64,000 nucleotides of DNA from JAVVHH01 sp964657565 (GTDB taxonomy: Bacteria > Pseudomonadota > Alphaproteobacteria > Acetobacterales > Acetobacteraceae). The position numbers and the translations under genes were made by a program. The stretch covers positions 20,768 to 84,767 of the forward strand of contig CAZZVQ010000006.1 in the NCBI GenBank assembly GCA_964657565.1. The letters run 5' to 3'. How positions within the stretch are numbered: position 1 is the stretch's first letter; every line of letters starts with the position of its first letter. Positions 26,581 to 37,130 of the stretch are shown piece by piece. The notes beneath the pieces were generated by a model that saw only the letters and a list, made by a program, of their open reading frames with translations, had not been told where the DNA came from and searched no databases.

Positions 26581-28058
26581 GCGGCAGCTCCAGCGCGGAT
26601 GGTGGGCAGGGCGTCGAACCCCGCGGCGCGCTCGATCGCGGCGGCCACCGCGAACCCGGTCGCCTCGTCGAACGGCCGCGACAGCACCTGCAGCCCCAGC
26701 GGCAAGCCCTCGGCGCTCAGCCCGGCCGGCACCGAGATGCCGGGAACGCCCGCCATGTTGGCCGGCACGGTGAACACGTCGTTCAGATACATTTTGATGG
26801 GATCGTCCATGTTCTCGCCCTGCGCGAAGGCGGCCGAGGGCGCGGTCGGCGTCAGCAGCGCGTCGACGGTTCGGAAGGCGTCGGTGAAGTCCTTCAGGAT
26901 CAACGCCCGCAGCTTTTGCGCCCGGAGGTAGTAGGCATCGTAGTAGCCGGCGGAGAGCACGTAGGTGCCGATCATGATGCGCCGCTGCACCTCCGGGCCG
27001 AAGCCCTGGGCGCGGGTGCGCTCGTAGAGATCGTCGAGGTCCACGCCGTCCTGCCGCCGGCCGAACCGGATGCCGTCGTAGCGCGCCAGGTTCGACGACG
27101 CCTCGGCGGGCGCGACGATATAATAGGAGGCCAGTCCATATTTCGTGTGCGGCAGCGAGACGTCGACCGTCTCGGCGCCGGCCTCGCGCAGCCAGGCCAG
27201 TCCATGCTGCCACAGCGCGTCGATCTCGGGCGGCATGTCGTCGGAGCGGTATTCGCGCGGCACCCCGATCTTCAGCCCGCGCACCCCCTGGCGGCAGGCG
27301 GCGGCGAAGTCCGGCACGGCCCTGTCGGCGGACGTGCTGTCCTTGGGGTCGAACCCGGCCATGCTGCCCAGCAAGATGGCCGCATCCTCGACGGTGCGGG
27401 CGAACGGGCCGGGATGGTCCAGCGAGGAGGCGAACGCCACCACGCCCCAGCGCGAGCAGCGGCCATAGGTCGGCTTGGCGCCGACGATGCCGGTGAACGA
27501 GGCGGGCTGGCGGATCGAGCCGCCGGTATCGGTGCCGGTGGCGCCCAGGCACAGCCGGGCCGACACCGCCGCCGCCGAGCCGCCGGAGGAGCCGCCGGGC
27601 ACCAACCTGCGATTGTCGCTCGTCGTCCAGGGGCTCGTCACCGGGCCGAAGGCCGAGGTCATGTTCGAGGAGCCCATCGCGAACTCGTCCAGATTGGTCT
27701 TGCCCACGAACACCGCGCCGTCGCGGCGCAGGTTGGCGGTGACCGTGCTCTCATAGGGCGGCACGAACGGCTCGAGGATCTTGCTGCCGGCGGTGGTACG
27801 GACGCCCGCGGTGCAGAACAGGTCCTTGATCGCCAGCGGCAGGCCCAGCAGCGCGCCGTCGGCGCCGCCGTGGCGCGCCTTGTCGGCCACGGCCGCCTCC
27901 TCGCGCGCCTGCTCGGCGGTGACGGTGATGAACGCGTTCAGCCGTGGGTTCAGCGCCTCGATCGCGTCGAGGTGCGCGTCCACCAGTTCGACACTGGTGA
28001 AATCGCCGCGGCGGAGCCCGTCGCGGGCCGCGCTGAGGGGAAGATCGGTGAGGCTCAT
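26577..28058 (-). CDS. gatA: Asp/Glu-tRNA amidotransferase subunit A
   Basis: A 493-residue amidase-signature enzyme. The catalytic Lys is in LGLPLAIKDLFCTAG, the cis-Ser in VPGGSSGGSAAAVSA and the nucleophile Ser in GTDTGGSIRQPASFTGIVG. It hydrolyses glutamine and passes ammonia to GatB. The start ATG 28058 overlaps the gatC stop by 4 bp and gives the usual MSLTDLPLSAARDGLRRG N-terminus. Order gatC-gatA-gatB, all coupled. Confidence 0.98.
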   Translation of the reverse strand: MSLTDLPLSAARDGLRRGDFTSVELVDAHLDAIEALNPRLNAFITVTAEQAREEAAVADKARHGGADGALLGLPLAIKDLFCTAGVRTTAGSKILEPFVPPYESTVTANLRRDGAVFVGKTNLDEFAMGSSNMTSAFGPVTSPWTTSDNRRLVPGGSSGGSAAAVSARLCLGATGTDTGGSIRQPASFTGIVGAKPTYGRCSRWGVVAFASSLDHPGPFARTVEDAAILLGSMAGFDPKDSTSADRAVPDFAAACRQGVRGLKIGVPREYRSDDMPPEIDALWQHGLAWLREAGAETVDVSLPHTKYGLASYYIVAPAEASSNLARYDGIRFGRRQDGVDLDDLYERTRAQGFGPEVQRRIMIGTYVLSAGYYDAYYLRAQKLRALILKDFTDAFRTVDALLTPTAPSAAFAQGENMDDPIKMYLNDVFTVPANMAGVPGISVPAGLSAEGLPLGLQVLSRPFDEATGFAVAAAIERAAGFDALPTIRAGAAA

Positions 28059-28342
28059 TCGACCACCTTCGGCACGGCGTAGAACGGCCCGGCCCGGTCC
28101 GGCGCGTTGGACAGCACCGCCTCCTGCAGGTTGCCGTCGGTGATCGCGTCGGGGCGGAGCCGCATCGCCAGCGTGGCCGCACCCGTCAGCGGCTCGATGC
28201 CGGTGACGTCCACCTCGTTGAGCTGCTCGATCCAGCCGAGGATGCCGTTCAGCTCGGCCTGCACGCGCGGCACATCGACCTCCTCGAGATGCAGGCGGGC
28301 GAGTTTGGCGATGCGGCGAACCGTCGCGGGATCGAGCGACAT
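28055..28342 (-). CDS. gatC: Asp/Glu-tRNA amidotransferase subunit C
   Basis: The 95-residue protein reads MSLDPATVRRIAKLARLHL, then ELNGILGWIEQLNEVDVTGIEPL and DAITDGNLQEAVLSNAPDRAGPFYAVPKVVE, all diagnostic of GatC. It stabilises the GatA-GatB interface. First gene of gatCAB; divergent from ruvX, with 47 bp between starts. Confidence 0.97.
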   Translation of the reverse strand: MSLDPATVRRIAKLARLHLEEVDVPRVQAELNGILGWIEQLNEVDVTGIEPLTGAATLAMRLRPDAITDGNLQEAVLSNAPDRAGPFYAVPKVVE

Positions 28343-28389
28343 GGAGGAACCTTTGGTGATGAGGCGAAGCCTGTGTGATACCGGCCGCC

Positions 28390-28854
28390 ATGGCGTTGTT
28401 CAACATGGCAGACCTCCGGGCGCAATTGGGCCGCGGCCAGCGCCTGATCGGGATCGACCCGGGCAGCAAGACGATCGGCCTCGCGCTGTCCGATGTCGGG
28501 CTGATGATCGCCACTCCATACGGGGCGCTCAAGCGCGGCAAACTGACCGCGGTCGCGCTCGAGATCGCGGCGATCGCCCGCAAGCAGGGTGCCGGCGGGC
28601 TCGTGGTCGGCTGGCCGCTCTCGATGGACGGGACGATCGGCCCGGCGGCGCAGGCGGCGCGCGACTGGGCGCTCGATCTGTCGAACGCAGCCGGGCTGCC
28701 GGCGGCGCTGTGGGACGAGCGGCTGTCCTCCTCGGCGGTGAACCGGTTCCTCATCGACGAGTTGGACCTCAGCCGGGCCAAGCGGGCCAAGATCGTCGAC
28801 GGCATGGCAGCCGCCTATACGTTGCAGGCGGCGCTCGATTTGAAGGCAAGCTGA
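28390..28854 (+). CDS. ruvX: Putative Holliday junction resolvase RuvX (YqgF)
   Basis: A protein of about 154 residues with the RNase H-like fold of YqgF: GIDPGSKTIGLALSD near the start, GGLVVGWPLSMDGT in the middle, WDERLSSSAVNRFL and a closing KIVDGMAAAYTLQAAL. The family is implicated in pre-16S rRNA 5'-end maturation and in Holliday junction resolution. The start is uncertain: ATG 28390 is chosen, with GTG 28375 and ATG 28405 as alternatives. The stop overlaps the next gene's ATG by one base. Confidence 0.93.
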   Translation: MALFNMADLRAQLGRGQRLIGIDPGSKTIGLALSDVGLMIATPYGALKRGKLTAVALEIAAIARKQGAGGLVVGWPLSMDGTIGPAAQAARDWALDLSNAAGLPAALWDERLSSSAVNRFLIDELDLSRAKRAKIVDGMAAAYTLQAALDLKAS

Positions 28855-29759
28855 TGAGTGGACTCCTCGCACTTCTGGATGATGTCGCGGCCCTGGCCAA
28901 GGTCGCGGCCGCCTCGCTCGACGACGTGGCGGCGCAAGCCGTCAAGGCGGGCACCAAGGCGGCCGGCGTGGTGATCGACGACGCGGCGGTCACCCCCGCC
29001 TACGTCACCGGCTTCGCGGCGGAGCGGGAGCTGTCGATCGTCGGGCGGATCGCGCTGGGGTCGTTGAAGAACAAGCTCGTCTTCCTGCTCCCGGCCGCGC
29101 TGCTGCTCGGCGCCTTCGCACCATGGGCGATCATGCCGCTGCTGATGCTCGGGGGCGCCTACCTCAGCTACGAGGCCGCCGAGAAGATCCTGCACGCCCT
29201 GCGGCCGTCCGGTTCGCATGGCGCGGAGCCGCGGGTGAGCGAGGACGCCCGGGTCAGCGGGGCGATCAAGACCGACTTCATCCTCTCGTCCGAGATCATG
29301 GCGATCACGCTGGAAAGCGTCGCGGGCTCGCCCTCCTGGATCCAAGCGGTCGTGCTCGGCGGCGTCGGCGCGCTGCTGACGGTGCTCGTCTATGGCGCGG
29401 TCGCGCTGATCGTCAAAGCCGACGATATCGGCCTGGTGCTGGCGGGCTACCGGAACGGGGCGGTGCGGACGCTCGGGCGGGCGCTGGTGGTGGGGGTGCC
29501 GGTGGTGATGCGGACCCTCTCCGTCGTCGGCACCGCGGCGATGGCCTGGGTCGGCGGCGGCATCGTCCTGCACGGCGTGGAACGGCTGGGCTGGCCGGCC
29601 CCGGCCGAGCTGCTCCACCATGTGGCGGCCGCCACCGGGCCGGGCGAGTGGTTCGTCACCGCCGGCGTCTCGGGCGTGCTGGGCCTGGGGATCGGCGCAG
29701 TGCTGATTCCGGTCGGTTGGGCCGTGGCCCGGATGCGGCAGCCGGCGGCCCGCCCTTAA
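28854..29759 (+). CDS. DUF808 family membrane protein
   Basis: The 301-residue protein begins MSGLLALLDDVAALAKVAAASLDDVAAQAVKAGTKAAGVVIDDAAVTP-like, the very conserved DUF808 (YedI) N-terminus. It contains several hydrophobic spans (LVFLLPAALLLGAFAPWAI, VVLGGVGALLTVLVYGAVAL, VSGVLGLGIGAVLIPVGWAV) and the AIKTDFILSSEIMAITL motif. The function of the family is unknown. Start ATG shares its A with the ruvX stop (TGATG), implying coupling. Confidence 0.93.
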   Translation: MSGLLALLDDVAALAKVAAASLDDVAAQAVKAGTKAAGVVIDDAAVTPAYVTGFAAERELSIVGRIALGSLKNKLVFLLPAALLLGAFAPWAIMPLLMLGGAYLSYEAAEKILHALRPSGSHGAEPRVSEDARVSGAIKTDFILSSEIMAITLESVAGSPSWIQAVVLGGVGALLTVLVYGAVALIVKADDIGLVLAGYRNGAVRTLGRALVVGVPVVMRTLSVVGTAAMAWVGGGIVLHGVERLGWPAPAELLHHVAAATGPGEWFVTAGVSGVLGLGIGAVLIPVGWAVARMRQPAARP

Positions 29760-29829
29760 GTTTTCATTATGGCCGTGCTACGCGATCGGGCTAGATGGCC
29801 GCATCGTCGCGCGCCCAACGACAAATAAG

Positions 29830-29849
29830 TCCGGCCCATGCAGGCCGGA
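29830..29849. repeat. Stem-loop upstream of the 2HCT transporter
   Basis: TCCGGCC (29830-29836) and GGCCGGA (29843-29849) are perfect complements around a CATGCA loop. It lies 18 bp before the transporter ATG and just before its GAGGAG Shine-Dalgarno. It may be an operator, a weak terminator after the DUF808 gene, or a leader structure. Confidence 0.4.
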
Positions 29850-29867
29850 ACACGAGGAGACGTCAGG

Positions 29868-31259
29868 ATGCCCACGCAACCCTTGCCGCGAGCGGTCAGC
29901 GCACCGGAGCCCGGTCTGGACGTCACGCAGCCGGCCGCGCGCGCCGACACATGGCCGCAGAATTGGTGGCGGATCGTCGACATCCGGATCGGCATCATTC
30001 CCCTGCCGATCTACCTCGCGCTGCTGCTGCTGATTGCCGGCTTCGTGCTGACCGGCAAGGTGCCGTCCGACATCCTGATGAGCATCGTGTTGCTCGCCGT
30101 CGGCGGCTTCACCTGCGCCGAACTCGGCAAGCGGCTGCCGATCCTGCGCAATATCGGTGCGGCGGCGATCCTGGCGACGTTCATCCCCTCGGCGCTGGCC
30201 TATTACCACTGGCTGCCGGCACCGATCCTGGCCTCGGTGGTGGATTTCACCAAGGCCAGCAACTTCTTGTATCTGTTCATCGCCGCCATCATCGTCGGCA
30301 GCATCCTGGGGATGGATCGCCAGGTGCTGATCGCCGGGTTCGTCAAGATATTCATTCCGCTGGCGGCCGGCACCGTGATGGCCGGGATCGTGGGCACGAC
30401 CGTCGGCACGCTGCTGGGCTTGGGCACCTGGCACACCTTCTTCTTCGTCGTCGTGCCGATCATGGCGGGCGGGGTCGGCGAGGGGGCCATCCCGCTCTCG
30501 ATCGGCTACTCGACCATCCTGAACCAGCCACAGGGCGACCTGTTTGCCCAGGTGCTGCCGCCGGTGATGCTGGGCAGCTTGACCGCGATCATTCTCGCCG
30601 GCACGCTGAACTACGTCGGCAAGCGCTTCCCCAGCCTCACCGGCGAGGGACGGCTGCAGCCGTCCGAGCGCGGCGACATCGAGCATATCGGCCTCAATCC
30701 GGAGAACCCCGAGGCCAAGGGTCTCGTCGTCGATACCCAGACGGTCGCCGCCGCGATGGTGACGGCGGTGTCGCTCTACCTGATCGGCGTTCTCGGCCAG
30801 CGGCTGTTCGAGTTCCCCGCCCCGGTGACGATGCTGGCGCTGGCGGTGGTGCTCAAGCTGGGGCGCCTCGTGTCGCCGAGCCTGGAGGCGGGTGCGCACC
30901 GGGTCTACAAATTCTTCCAGGTGGCGGTGACCTACCCCTTGCTGTTCGCGATCGGCATCGCGCTGACGCCGTGGGACAAGCTGATGGCGGCGTTCCACCC
31001 GGCCAACATCATCACCATCGTTTCCACCGTGGTGACGCTGATGGCCACCGGCTTCGTCGTGGGCCGTTGGCTGAAGATGTATCCGATCGAGACGGCCATC
31101 GTGAATGCCTGCCATAGCGGGCAGGGCGGCACCGGCGACGTGGCGATCCTGACCGCGGCGAACCGGATGCAATTGATGCCGTTCGCGCAGATCGCGACAC
31201 GGATCGGCGGGGCGATCGTTGTCACGATCACCCTGATTACGCTACCGCGCTTCCTGTAA
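29868..31259 (+). CDS. 2-hydroxycarboxylate transporter (citrate/malate, CitS family)
   Basis: The 463-residue membrane protein carries the two re-entrant-loop signatures of the 2HCT family: GGVGEGAIPLSIGY in the middle and CHSGQGGTGDVAILTAANRM near the end, with about ten hydrophobic spans. Relatives such as CitS, CimH and MleP carry citrate, malate or lactate with Na+ or H+. ATG 29868 is chosen over 29838 because GAGGAG lies 7 nt upstream. It leads a run of plus-strand central-carbon genes; isocitrate dehydrogenase starts 19 bp after its stop. Confidence 0.92.
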   Translation: MPTQPLPRAVSAPEPGLDVTQPAARADTWPQNWWRIVDIRIGIIPLPIYLALLLLIAGFVLTGKVPSDILMSIVLLAVGGFTCAELGKRLPILRNIGAAAILATFIPSALAYYHWLPAPILASVVDFTKASNFLYLFIAAIIVGSILGMDRQVLIAGFVKIFIPLAAGTVMAGIVGTTVGTLLGLGTWHTFFFVVVPIMAGGVGEGAIPLSIGYSTILNQPQGDLFAQVLPPVMLGSLTAIILAGTLNYVGKRFPSLTGEGRLQPSERGDIEHIGLNPENPEAKGLVVDTQTVAAAMVTAVSLYLIGVLGQRLFEFPAPVTMLALAVVLKLGRLVSPSLEAGAHRVYKFFQVAVTYPLLFAIGIALTPWDKLMAAFHPANIITIVSTVVTLMATGFVVGRWLKMYPIETAIVNACHSGQGGTGDVAILTAANRMQLMPFAQIATRIGGAIVVTITLITLPRFL

Positions 31260-31278
31260 CCGCAGTACGGAGAACAAG

Positions 31279-32301
<1,023 letters not shown>

Positions 32302-32308
32302 CCGTACG

Positions 32309-33973
32309 ATGCCAAAAGGATCCGATCTTCTCGTCCGCGCGCTCGAGAATGAAGGTGTCGACCGTATCTTCGGGGTGCCCGGCGAGGAAAATCTCGACGT
32401 CGTCGAGAGCCTGCGCACCTCGTCGATCAAGCTGATCATCACCCGGCACGAACAAGCCGCCGCCTTCATGGCCGCCACCCATGGCCGCCTCACCGGGCGA
32501 CCCGGCGTCTGCATCGCAACCCTCGGCCCGGGCGCGCTGAACTTCACCACCGGCGCCGCCTACGCCTTCCTCGGCGCGATGCCGATGATCATGATCACCG
32601 GCCAGAAAGGCATCATGAGCAGCCGCCAAGCGCGGTTCCAGATCGTCGACGTGGTCAGCGCGTTCAAGCCGCTGACCAAGCTGTCGCGCCAGATCGTCGG
32701 CTCCGCCACCATCCCCACCCTCGTGCGCGACGCCTTCCGCGTCGCCATGGAGGAGCGGCCCGGCCCGGTGCTGCTCGAATTGCCGGAAGACGTCGCCGGC
32801 GAGGAGTGCGACGACCTGCAGCCGATCCCGGTGCATCCGATCGAGATCCCGGTCGGCCACCGCGCGGCGCTGGACCGTGCCGCCGACATGATCCTCGGGG
32901 CCAAGCGCCCGCTGATCATGCTGGGCGCCGCCTGCTCGCGTCCGCGCGGCACGACGGGCATCAACGCCTTCGTCCGCCGCACGCAGATCCCGTTCTTCAC
33001 CACGCAGATGGGCAAGGGCACCGCGGCCGGCGGCAGCAACCTGTACATGGGCACCACCGCGCTCAGCGAGCGCGACTACGTGCACGAGGCGGTCGATCAG
33101 GCCGACGTCATCATCGCCGTCGGGCACGACACGATCGAGAAGCCCCCCTTCATCATGGGCCCGACCGGCCCGAAGGTGATCCATGTGAGCTACACGCCCG
33201 CCAACGTCGACCAGGTCTACTTCCCGCACGCCGAGATCGTCGGCGATGTCGGCCCGAGCCTCGAATTGCTGGCCGACCGCGTCGAAGGAAAGCTGCACGA
33301 TGCCGGCGCGCTGCTATCGCTGCGGGAGAGCATCCTGGCGCGCATCGCCGACCGCGCGACCGAGGACCGCTGGCCGCCGACGCCGCAGCGGATCGTGCAC
33401 GACGTGCGCCAGGTGATGCCGGCGGACGGCATCGTGGCGCTGGACAACGGCATGTACAAGATCTGGTTCGCGCGGAACTACCGCACCTACGTCGCCAACA
33501 CGCTGCTGCTGGACAACGCGCTGGCGACGATGGGGGCCGGGCTGCCGTCGGCGATGATGGCGGCGATGCTGTATCCCGAGCGCCGGGTCATGGCGGTGTG
33601 CGGCGATGGCGGGTTCATGATGAACAGCCAGGAGCTCGAGACGGCGGTTCGGCTCAAGCTGAACCTGGTCGTGCTGATCCTCGATGACGGTGCCTATGGC
33701 ATGATCCGCTGGAAGCAGGCGGTCGACAGCTTCCCCGATTACGGCCTGACCTTCGGCAACCCGGATTTCGTGCGCTACGCCGAGAGCTACGGCGCCAAGG
33801 GCACCCGGGTGGCCAGCACGGACGGGCTGATCCCGGCGATCGAAGGCGCGTTCAAGGGCGGCGGCGTGCATCTCGTCGCCGTGCCGATCGACTACACGGA
33901 GAACACGCGGGTGCTGGTCGACGAGTTGCGGTCACGCGTGATGCAGCAGCCGAAGGAGGTGGTGCTGGCATGA
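32309..33973 (+). CDS. Acetolactate synthase-like ThDP enzyme (catabolic type)
   Basis: The 554-residue enzyme has the three domains of thiamine-diphosphate enzymes: an N-terminal pyrimidine-binding domain (VDRIFGVPGEENLDVVESL, with the catalytic Glu in TRHEQAAAFMA), a central domain, and a pyrophosphate-binding domain with GDGGFMMNSQELETAVRL then NLVVLILDDGAYGMI. It resembles AlsS-type acetolactate synthases joining two pyruvates, but no regulatory subunit is adjacent, and a 2-oxoacid decarboxylase role is possible. The start ATG 32309 lies 7 bp after the IDH stop; the stop overlaps the alcohol dehydrogenase ATG (ATGA). Confidence 0.82.
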   Translation: MPKGSDLLVRALENEGVDRIFGVPGEENLDVVESLRTSSIKLIITRHEQAAAFMAATHGRLTGRPGVCIATLGPGALNFTTGAAYAFLGAMPMIMITGQKGIMSSRQARFQIVDVVSAFKPLTKLSRQIVGSATIPTLVRDAFRVAMEERPGPVLLELPEDVAGEECDDLQPIPVHPIEIPVGHRAALDRAADMILGAKRPLIMLGAACSRPRGTTGINAFVRRTQIPFFTTQMGKGTAAGGSNLYMGTTALSERDYVHEAVDQADVIIAVGHDTIEKPPFIMGPTGPKVIHVSYTPANVDQVYFPHAEIVGDVGPSLELLADRVEGKLHDAGALLSLRESILARIADRATEDRWPPTPQRIVHDVRQVMPADGIVALDNGMYKIWFARNYRTYVANTLLLDNALATMGAGLPSAMMAAMLYPERRVMAVCGDGGFMMNSQELETAVRLKLNLVVLILDDGAYGMIRWKQAVDSFPDYGLTFGNPDFVRYAESYGAKGTRVASTDGLIPAIEGAFKGGGVHLVAVPIDYTENTRVLVDELRSRVMQQPKEVVLA

Positions 33974-35100
33974 AGATCCGCGCCGCCGTTCTCGACAAGA
34001 TGGGCGCCGAGCCGCCCTACGCGAAGAGTAAGCCGCTGCGGATCGCCGAGCTGGACTTGGATCCGCCGGGCCGCGGCGAATTGCTGGTGCGGGTGGTGGC
34101 GGCCGGGCTGTGCCATTCGGACCTGTCAGTGATCAACGGGGACCGGCCGCGGCCCATGCCGATGGCGCTCGGCCACGAATCGGCCGGCGTGGTCGAGGCG
34201 TTGGGCGAAGACGTCGACGACCTCAAGGTCGGCGACCACGTGGTGATGGTGTTCATGCCGTCCTGCGGCCACTGCATCCCGTGCGCCGAGGGGCGCCCGG
34301 CGTTGTGCGAGCCTGGTGCCGCGGCCAATGGGGCAGGAACGTTGCTCAAGGGCGGGCGGCGGCTGCATTGCGACGGGGCGGTGATCAACCACCATCTCGG
34401 CGTCTCCGGCTTCGCGACGCATTGCGTGGTGTCGCGGCGCTCGGTGGTGAAGGTCGACCCGGAGCTGCCGCTCGACGAGGCGGCGCTGTTCGGCTGTGCG
34501 GTGCTGACCGGCGTGGGCGCCGTGGTCAACACCGGGCGGATGCAGCCCGGCGAGACGGCGGCAGTGATCGGGCTGGGCGGCGTGGGGCTGTCGTCGGTGC
34601 TGGGGGCGGTGGCGTCCGGCGCCCGGCAGATCATCGCGATCGACCTGTCGGACGAGAAGCTGGGCCTCGCGCGTCAGATCGGCGCCACCCATACGGTCAA
34701 CGCCCGCGATGCCGACGCGGCCGAGCAGGTGCGCGAGATCAGCGGCGGCGGCGTCGATTTCGCGTTCGAGATGGCCGGCGCGGTGCGGGCGATGGAGCTG
34801 GCCTACAAGATCACCAAGCGCGGCGGCACCACCATCACGGCCGGGCTGCCGCCGCCCGGGGCCGCGCTCGCGCTGCCGATCGTGCAGCTCGTGGCCGAGG
34901 AGCGGACGGTGAAGGGCAGCTACATCGGCACCTGCGTGCCGACGCGCGACATCCCGCGCTTCGTGGCGCTGTATCGGGCCGGCAAGCTGCCGGTGGACCG
35001 GCTGATGAGCGGCAAGCTCAAGCTCGACGACATCAACGAGGGCTTCGACCGCCTGCATGAAGGTAAGGCCGTGCGCCAGGTGATCGAGTTTCCGCAATGA
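33970..35100 (+). CDS. Zinc-dependent alcohol dehydrogenase
   Basis: A 376-residue medium-chain dehydrogenase. Catalytic zinc ligands lie in AAGLCHSDLSVING and ALGHESAGVVE; the structural zinc loop is CGHCIPCAEGRPALC. The Rossmann motif is VIGLGGVGLSSVLGA, followed by a DLSDEKL acidic turn consistent with NAD(H). It interconverts alcohols and aldehydes; the substrate is unknown. It overlaps both neighbours by 4 bp, so it is coupled to the acetolactate-synthase-like gene and phaE. Confidence 0.9.
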   Translation: MKIRAAVLDKMGAEPPYAKSKPLRIAELDLDPPGRGELLVRVVAAGLCHSDLSVINGDRPRPMPMALGHESAGVVEALGEDVDDLKVGDHVVMVFMPSCGHCIPCAEGRPALCEPGAAANGAGTLLKGGRRLHCDGAVINHHLGVSGFATHCVVSRRSVVKVDPELPLDEAALFGCAVLTGVGAVVNTGRMQPGETAAVIGLGGVGLSSVLGAVASGARQIIAIDLSDEKLGLARQIGATHTVNARDADAAEQVREISGGGVDFAFEMAGAVRAMELAYKITKRGGTTITAGLPPPGAALALPIVQLVAEERTVKGSYIGTCVPTRDIPRFVALYRAGKLPVDRLMSGKLKLDDINEGFDRLHEGKAVRQVIEFPQ

Positions 35101-36014
35101 GCACGGACGGCAGCCAAGGCTTCAAGGCGTTCGCCGATTTCTGGACGGCGCAGAGCAAGGCCGTGCTCGAGGCGCAGCAGGATGTGGCCCGGTCGATGGT
35201 CCAGGGCATGCAGTCGATGTTCGGCGCCGGCATGACGCCCGCCGCCGGCCTCGCCGCGTCGCCCGACCTCGCGCAGGCCGGGGAGGCGATGATGCAGCTC
35301 TGGTCGGCGGCCACCGAACTCTCGACGCAGTTGGCCGGAAAGCTGGGTCAATCGACCGACGGCAGCGCGACGGCCAAAGGCGTGCTCGAGCGCATCAGCG
35401 ATCCGCGGCAGTGGATGGTCGGCAATGGCGACCTGGACGAGGCCCTCGCGCGCATGGTCGACGGCCCCCGCCTGGCCGATCTGTGGGACGTCGAACGCCG
35501 GTATGGCAACGTCATGCGCCGCTGGACCGAGCTGCGCCAGCGTACGTTCGAGCATCAGCGCGTGGTGCTCGAGGCCTGGATGCAGGCGGGCCGGGAATAC
35601 ATGACCGAGATCGCCGGACGCGCCGGCCCCGACGGCAAGGCGCTCGAGCCCAAGCAGGTGCTGGCGCTGTGGACCGAGATCGGCAACCGGCACATGCTGA
35701 AGGCGCAGCGGTCCGAGCCGTTCCTCAAATCGCAGCGCGAGATGATCCGCGCGAGCACGGAACTTCGCCTCGCCCAAGGCGAGCTGAGCGAGTTCATCGG
35801 CAAGCAGTATGGGCTCCCGACCCGGACGGAGCTGGACGACGTGCATCGTTCGTTGACCGAGATGCGCCGGGAATTGCGCAAGGTGCGGCGCGAGCTCGAC
35901 GCCGCCAAGCAGGCCAAGGGTGCTGCCGTTTCCGAGCCGCTGTCCACGACACGGCCGAGCAAATCCCGCAGCAGCGTATCCCGGCCGGCCACGAGCAGGA
36001 GGGAGGCCCGATAG
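35097..36014 (+). CDS. phaE: PHA synthase subunit PhaE (class III)
   Basis: A 305-residue, Met/Gln-rich, largely helical protein. The central region has LWDVERRYGNVMRRWTELRQ and the C-terminal part has RMSE-like FLKSQREMIRASTELRLAQ, then FIGKQYGLPTRTELDDVHRSLTEM and a charged coiled-coil, as in PhaE. PhaE binds and activates the catalytic PhaC subunit at the polyhydroxyalkanoate granule. The tail is Ser/Arg-rich. phaC follows after 3 bp. Confidence 0.88.
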   Translation: MSTDGSQGFKAFADFWTAQSKAVLEAQQDVARSMVQGMQSMFGAGMTPAAGLAASPDLAQAGEAMMQLWSAATELSTQLAGKLGQSTDGSATAKGVLERISDPRQWMVGNGDLDEALARMVDGPRLADLWDVERRYGNVMRRWTELRQRTFEHQRVVLEAWMQAGREYMTEIAGRAGPDGKALEPKQVLALWTEIGNRHMLKAQRSEPFLKSQREMIRASTELRLAQGELSEFIGKQYGLPTRTELDDVHRSLTEMRRELRKVRRELDAAKQAKGAAVSEPLSTTRPSKSRSSVSRPATSRREAR

Positions 36015-36017
36015 ACC

Positions 36018-37130
36018 ATGGCGGACCCTGTGACCCCCAATCCGGCGGCCTCCGCAGTGGCGAGTGCGGCCAGTCTCGGCACCAAGATGCTGTCCGGCGG
36101 GCGATTGCTGGCCACTCTCAGCGATGCCGACGTGCAGATCGCGACGACACCGAAGGACCTGGTCTGGCAGCAGGACAAGGTCAGCCTATTCCATTACCGG
36201 CCGCTGGCGGAGAAGCGGATCGGGGTTCCGGTGCTGGTCTGCTACGGGCTGGTGGGCCGCTGGACCATGACGGATTTGCAGGACGACCGGTCCCTGGTCC
36301 GCAACCTGCTCCATCTCGGCATCGATCTCTACGTGGTCGATTGGGGCAACCCGTCGCGGGCCGACCGCTACCTCAAGCTCGACGACTACATCACCGGCTA
36401 CCTGGATGGCTGCGTGTCCGAGATCGCGCGCCGGGCCGATATGGCGAGGGTCAACCTGCTCGGCGTGTGCGAGGGCGGTGTCTTCACAACGGCTTACGCG
36501 GCGCTGTTCCCGGAGCGCGTCAATACGCTGACGTTGACGATCACGCCGATCGATTTCCATGCCGACACGGTCGAGAACCGCGAAGGGCATGGCTTCATCA
36601 ACCTCTGGACCCGCAGCCTGGAGCCGGAGGACATCGACCGGCTGATCGAGGCCAATGGCAATCTGCCGGGCGAGTTCATGGGCGCGGTGTTCAACCAGAT
36701 GACGCCGATGCGCAGCATCACGAAATACAATCTGGACATGCTCGAAGTCGTCGACGACGAGAAGCGGCTGATGAATTGGCTGCGGATGGAGAAATGGATC
36801 GCCGACCGGCCGGATCACCCTGGCGAGGCGGCCAAGCAGTGGCTGAAGGATTTGTATCAGCAGAACAAGCTGGTGCGGAACGAATGGGAGCTGGATGGCG
36901 AGAGGGTCGATCTCGGCCGCATCAGCATGCCGGTCCTCAACGTGTTCGCGCTGGACGACCACATCATCCCGCCGGCGACCTCGCGGGCGCTGAAAGAGAA
37001 GGTCAGCTCCTCCGATTATCGCGAATTGGGGCTTCCCGGGGGACATGTGGGCGTGTTCGTGGGCGGCAAATCGCAAAAACTGTTCGCGCCGGGCGTCGCC
37101 GCCTTCCTGACCGAACACGACGCGACATGA
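36018..37130 (+). CDS. phaC: PHA synthase subunit PhaC (class III)
   Basis: The 370-residue alpha/beta hydrolase-fold polymerase carries the lipase-like box GVCEGG with Cys151 as nucleophile, VVDWGNPSRADRYLKLDDYI, the catalytic Asp in FALDDHIIPP and the His in GGHVGVFVG. The short length (class I enzymes are near 590 residues) and the upstream phaE make it class III. It polymerises 3-hydroxyacyl-CoA into PHA granules. Its stop overlaps the CoA-transferase ATG. Confidence 0.95.
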   Translation: MADPVTPNPAASAVASAASLGTKMLSGGRLLATLSDADVQIATTPKDLVWQQDKVSLFHYRPLAEKRIGVPVLVCYGLVGRWTMTDLQDDRSLVRNLLHLGIDLYVVDWGNPSRADRYLKLDDYITGYLDGCVSEIARRADMARVNLLGVCEGGVFTTAYAALFPERVNTLTLTITPIDFHADTVENREGHGFINLWTRSLEPEDIDRLIEANGNLPGEFMGAVFNQMTPMRSITKYNLDMLEVVDDEKRLMNWLRMEKWIADRPDHPGEAAKQWLKDLYQQNKLVRNEWELDGERVDLGRISMPVLNVFALDDHIIPPATSRALKEKVSSSDYRELGLPGGHVGVFVGGKSQKLFAPGVAAFLTEHDAT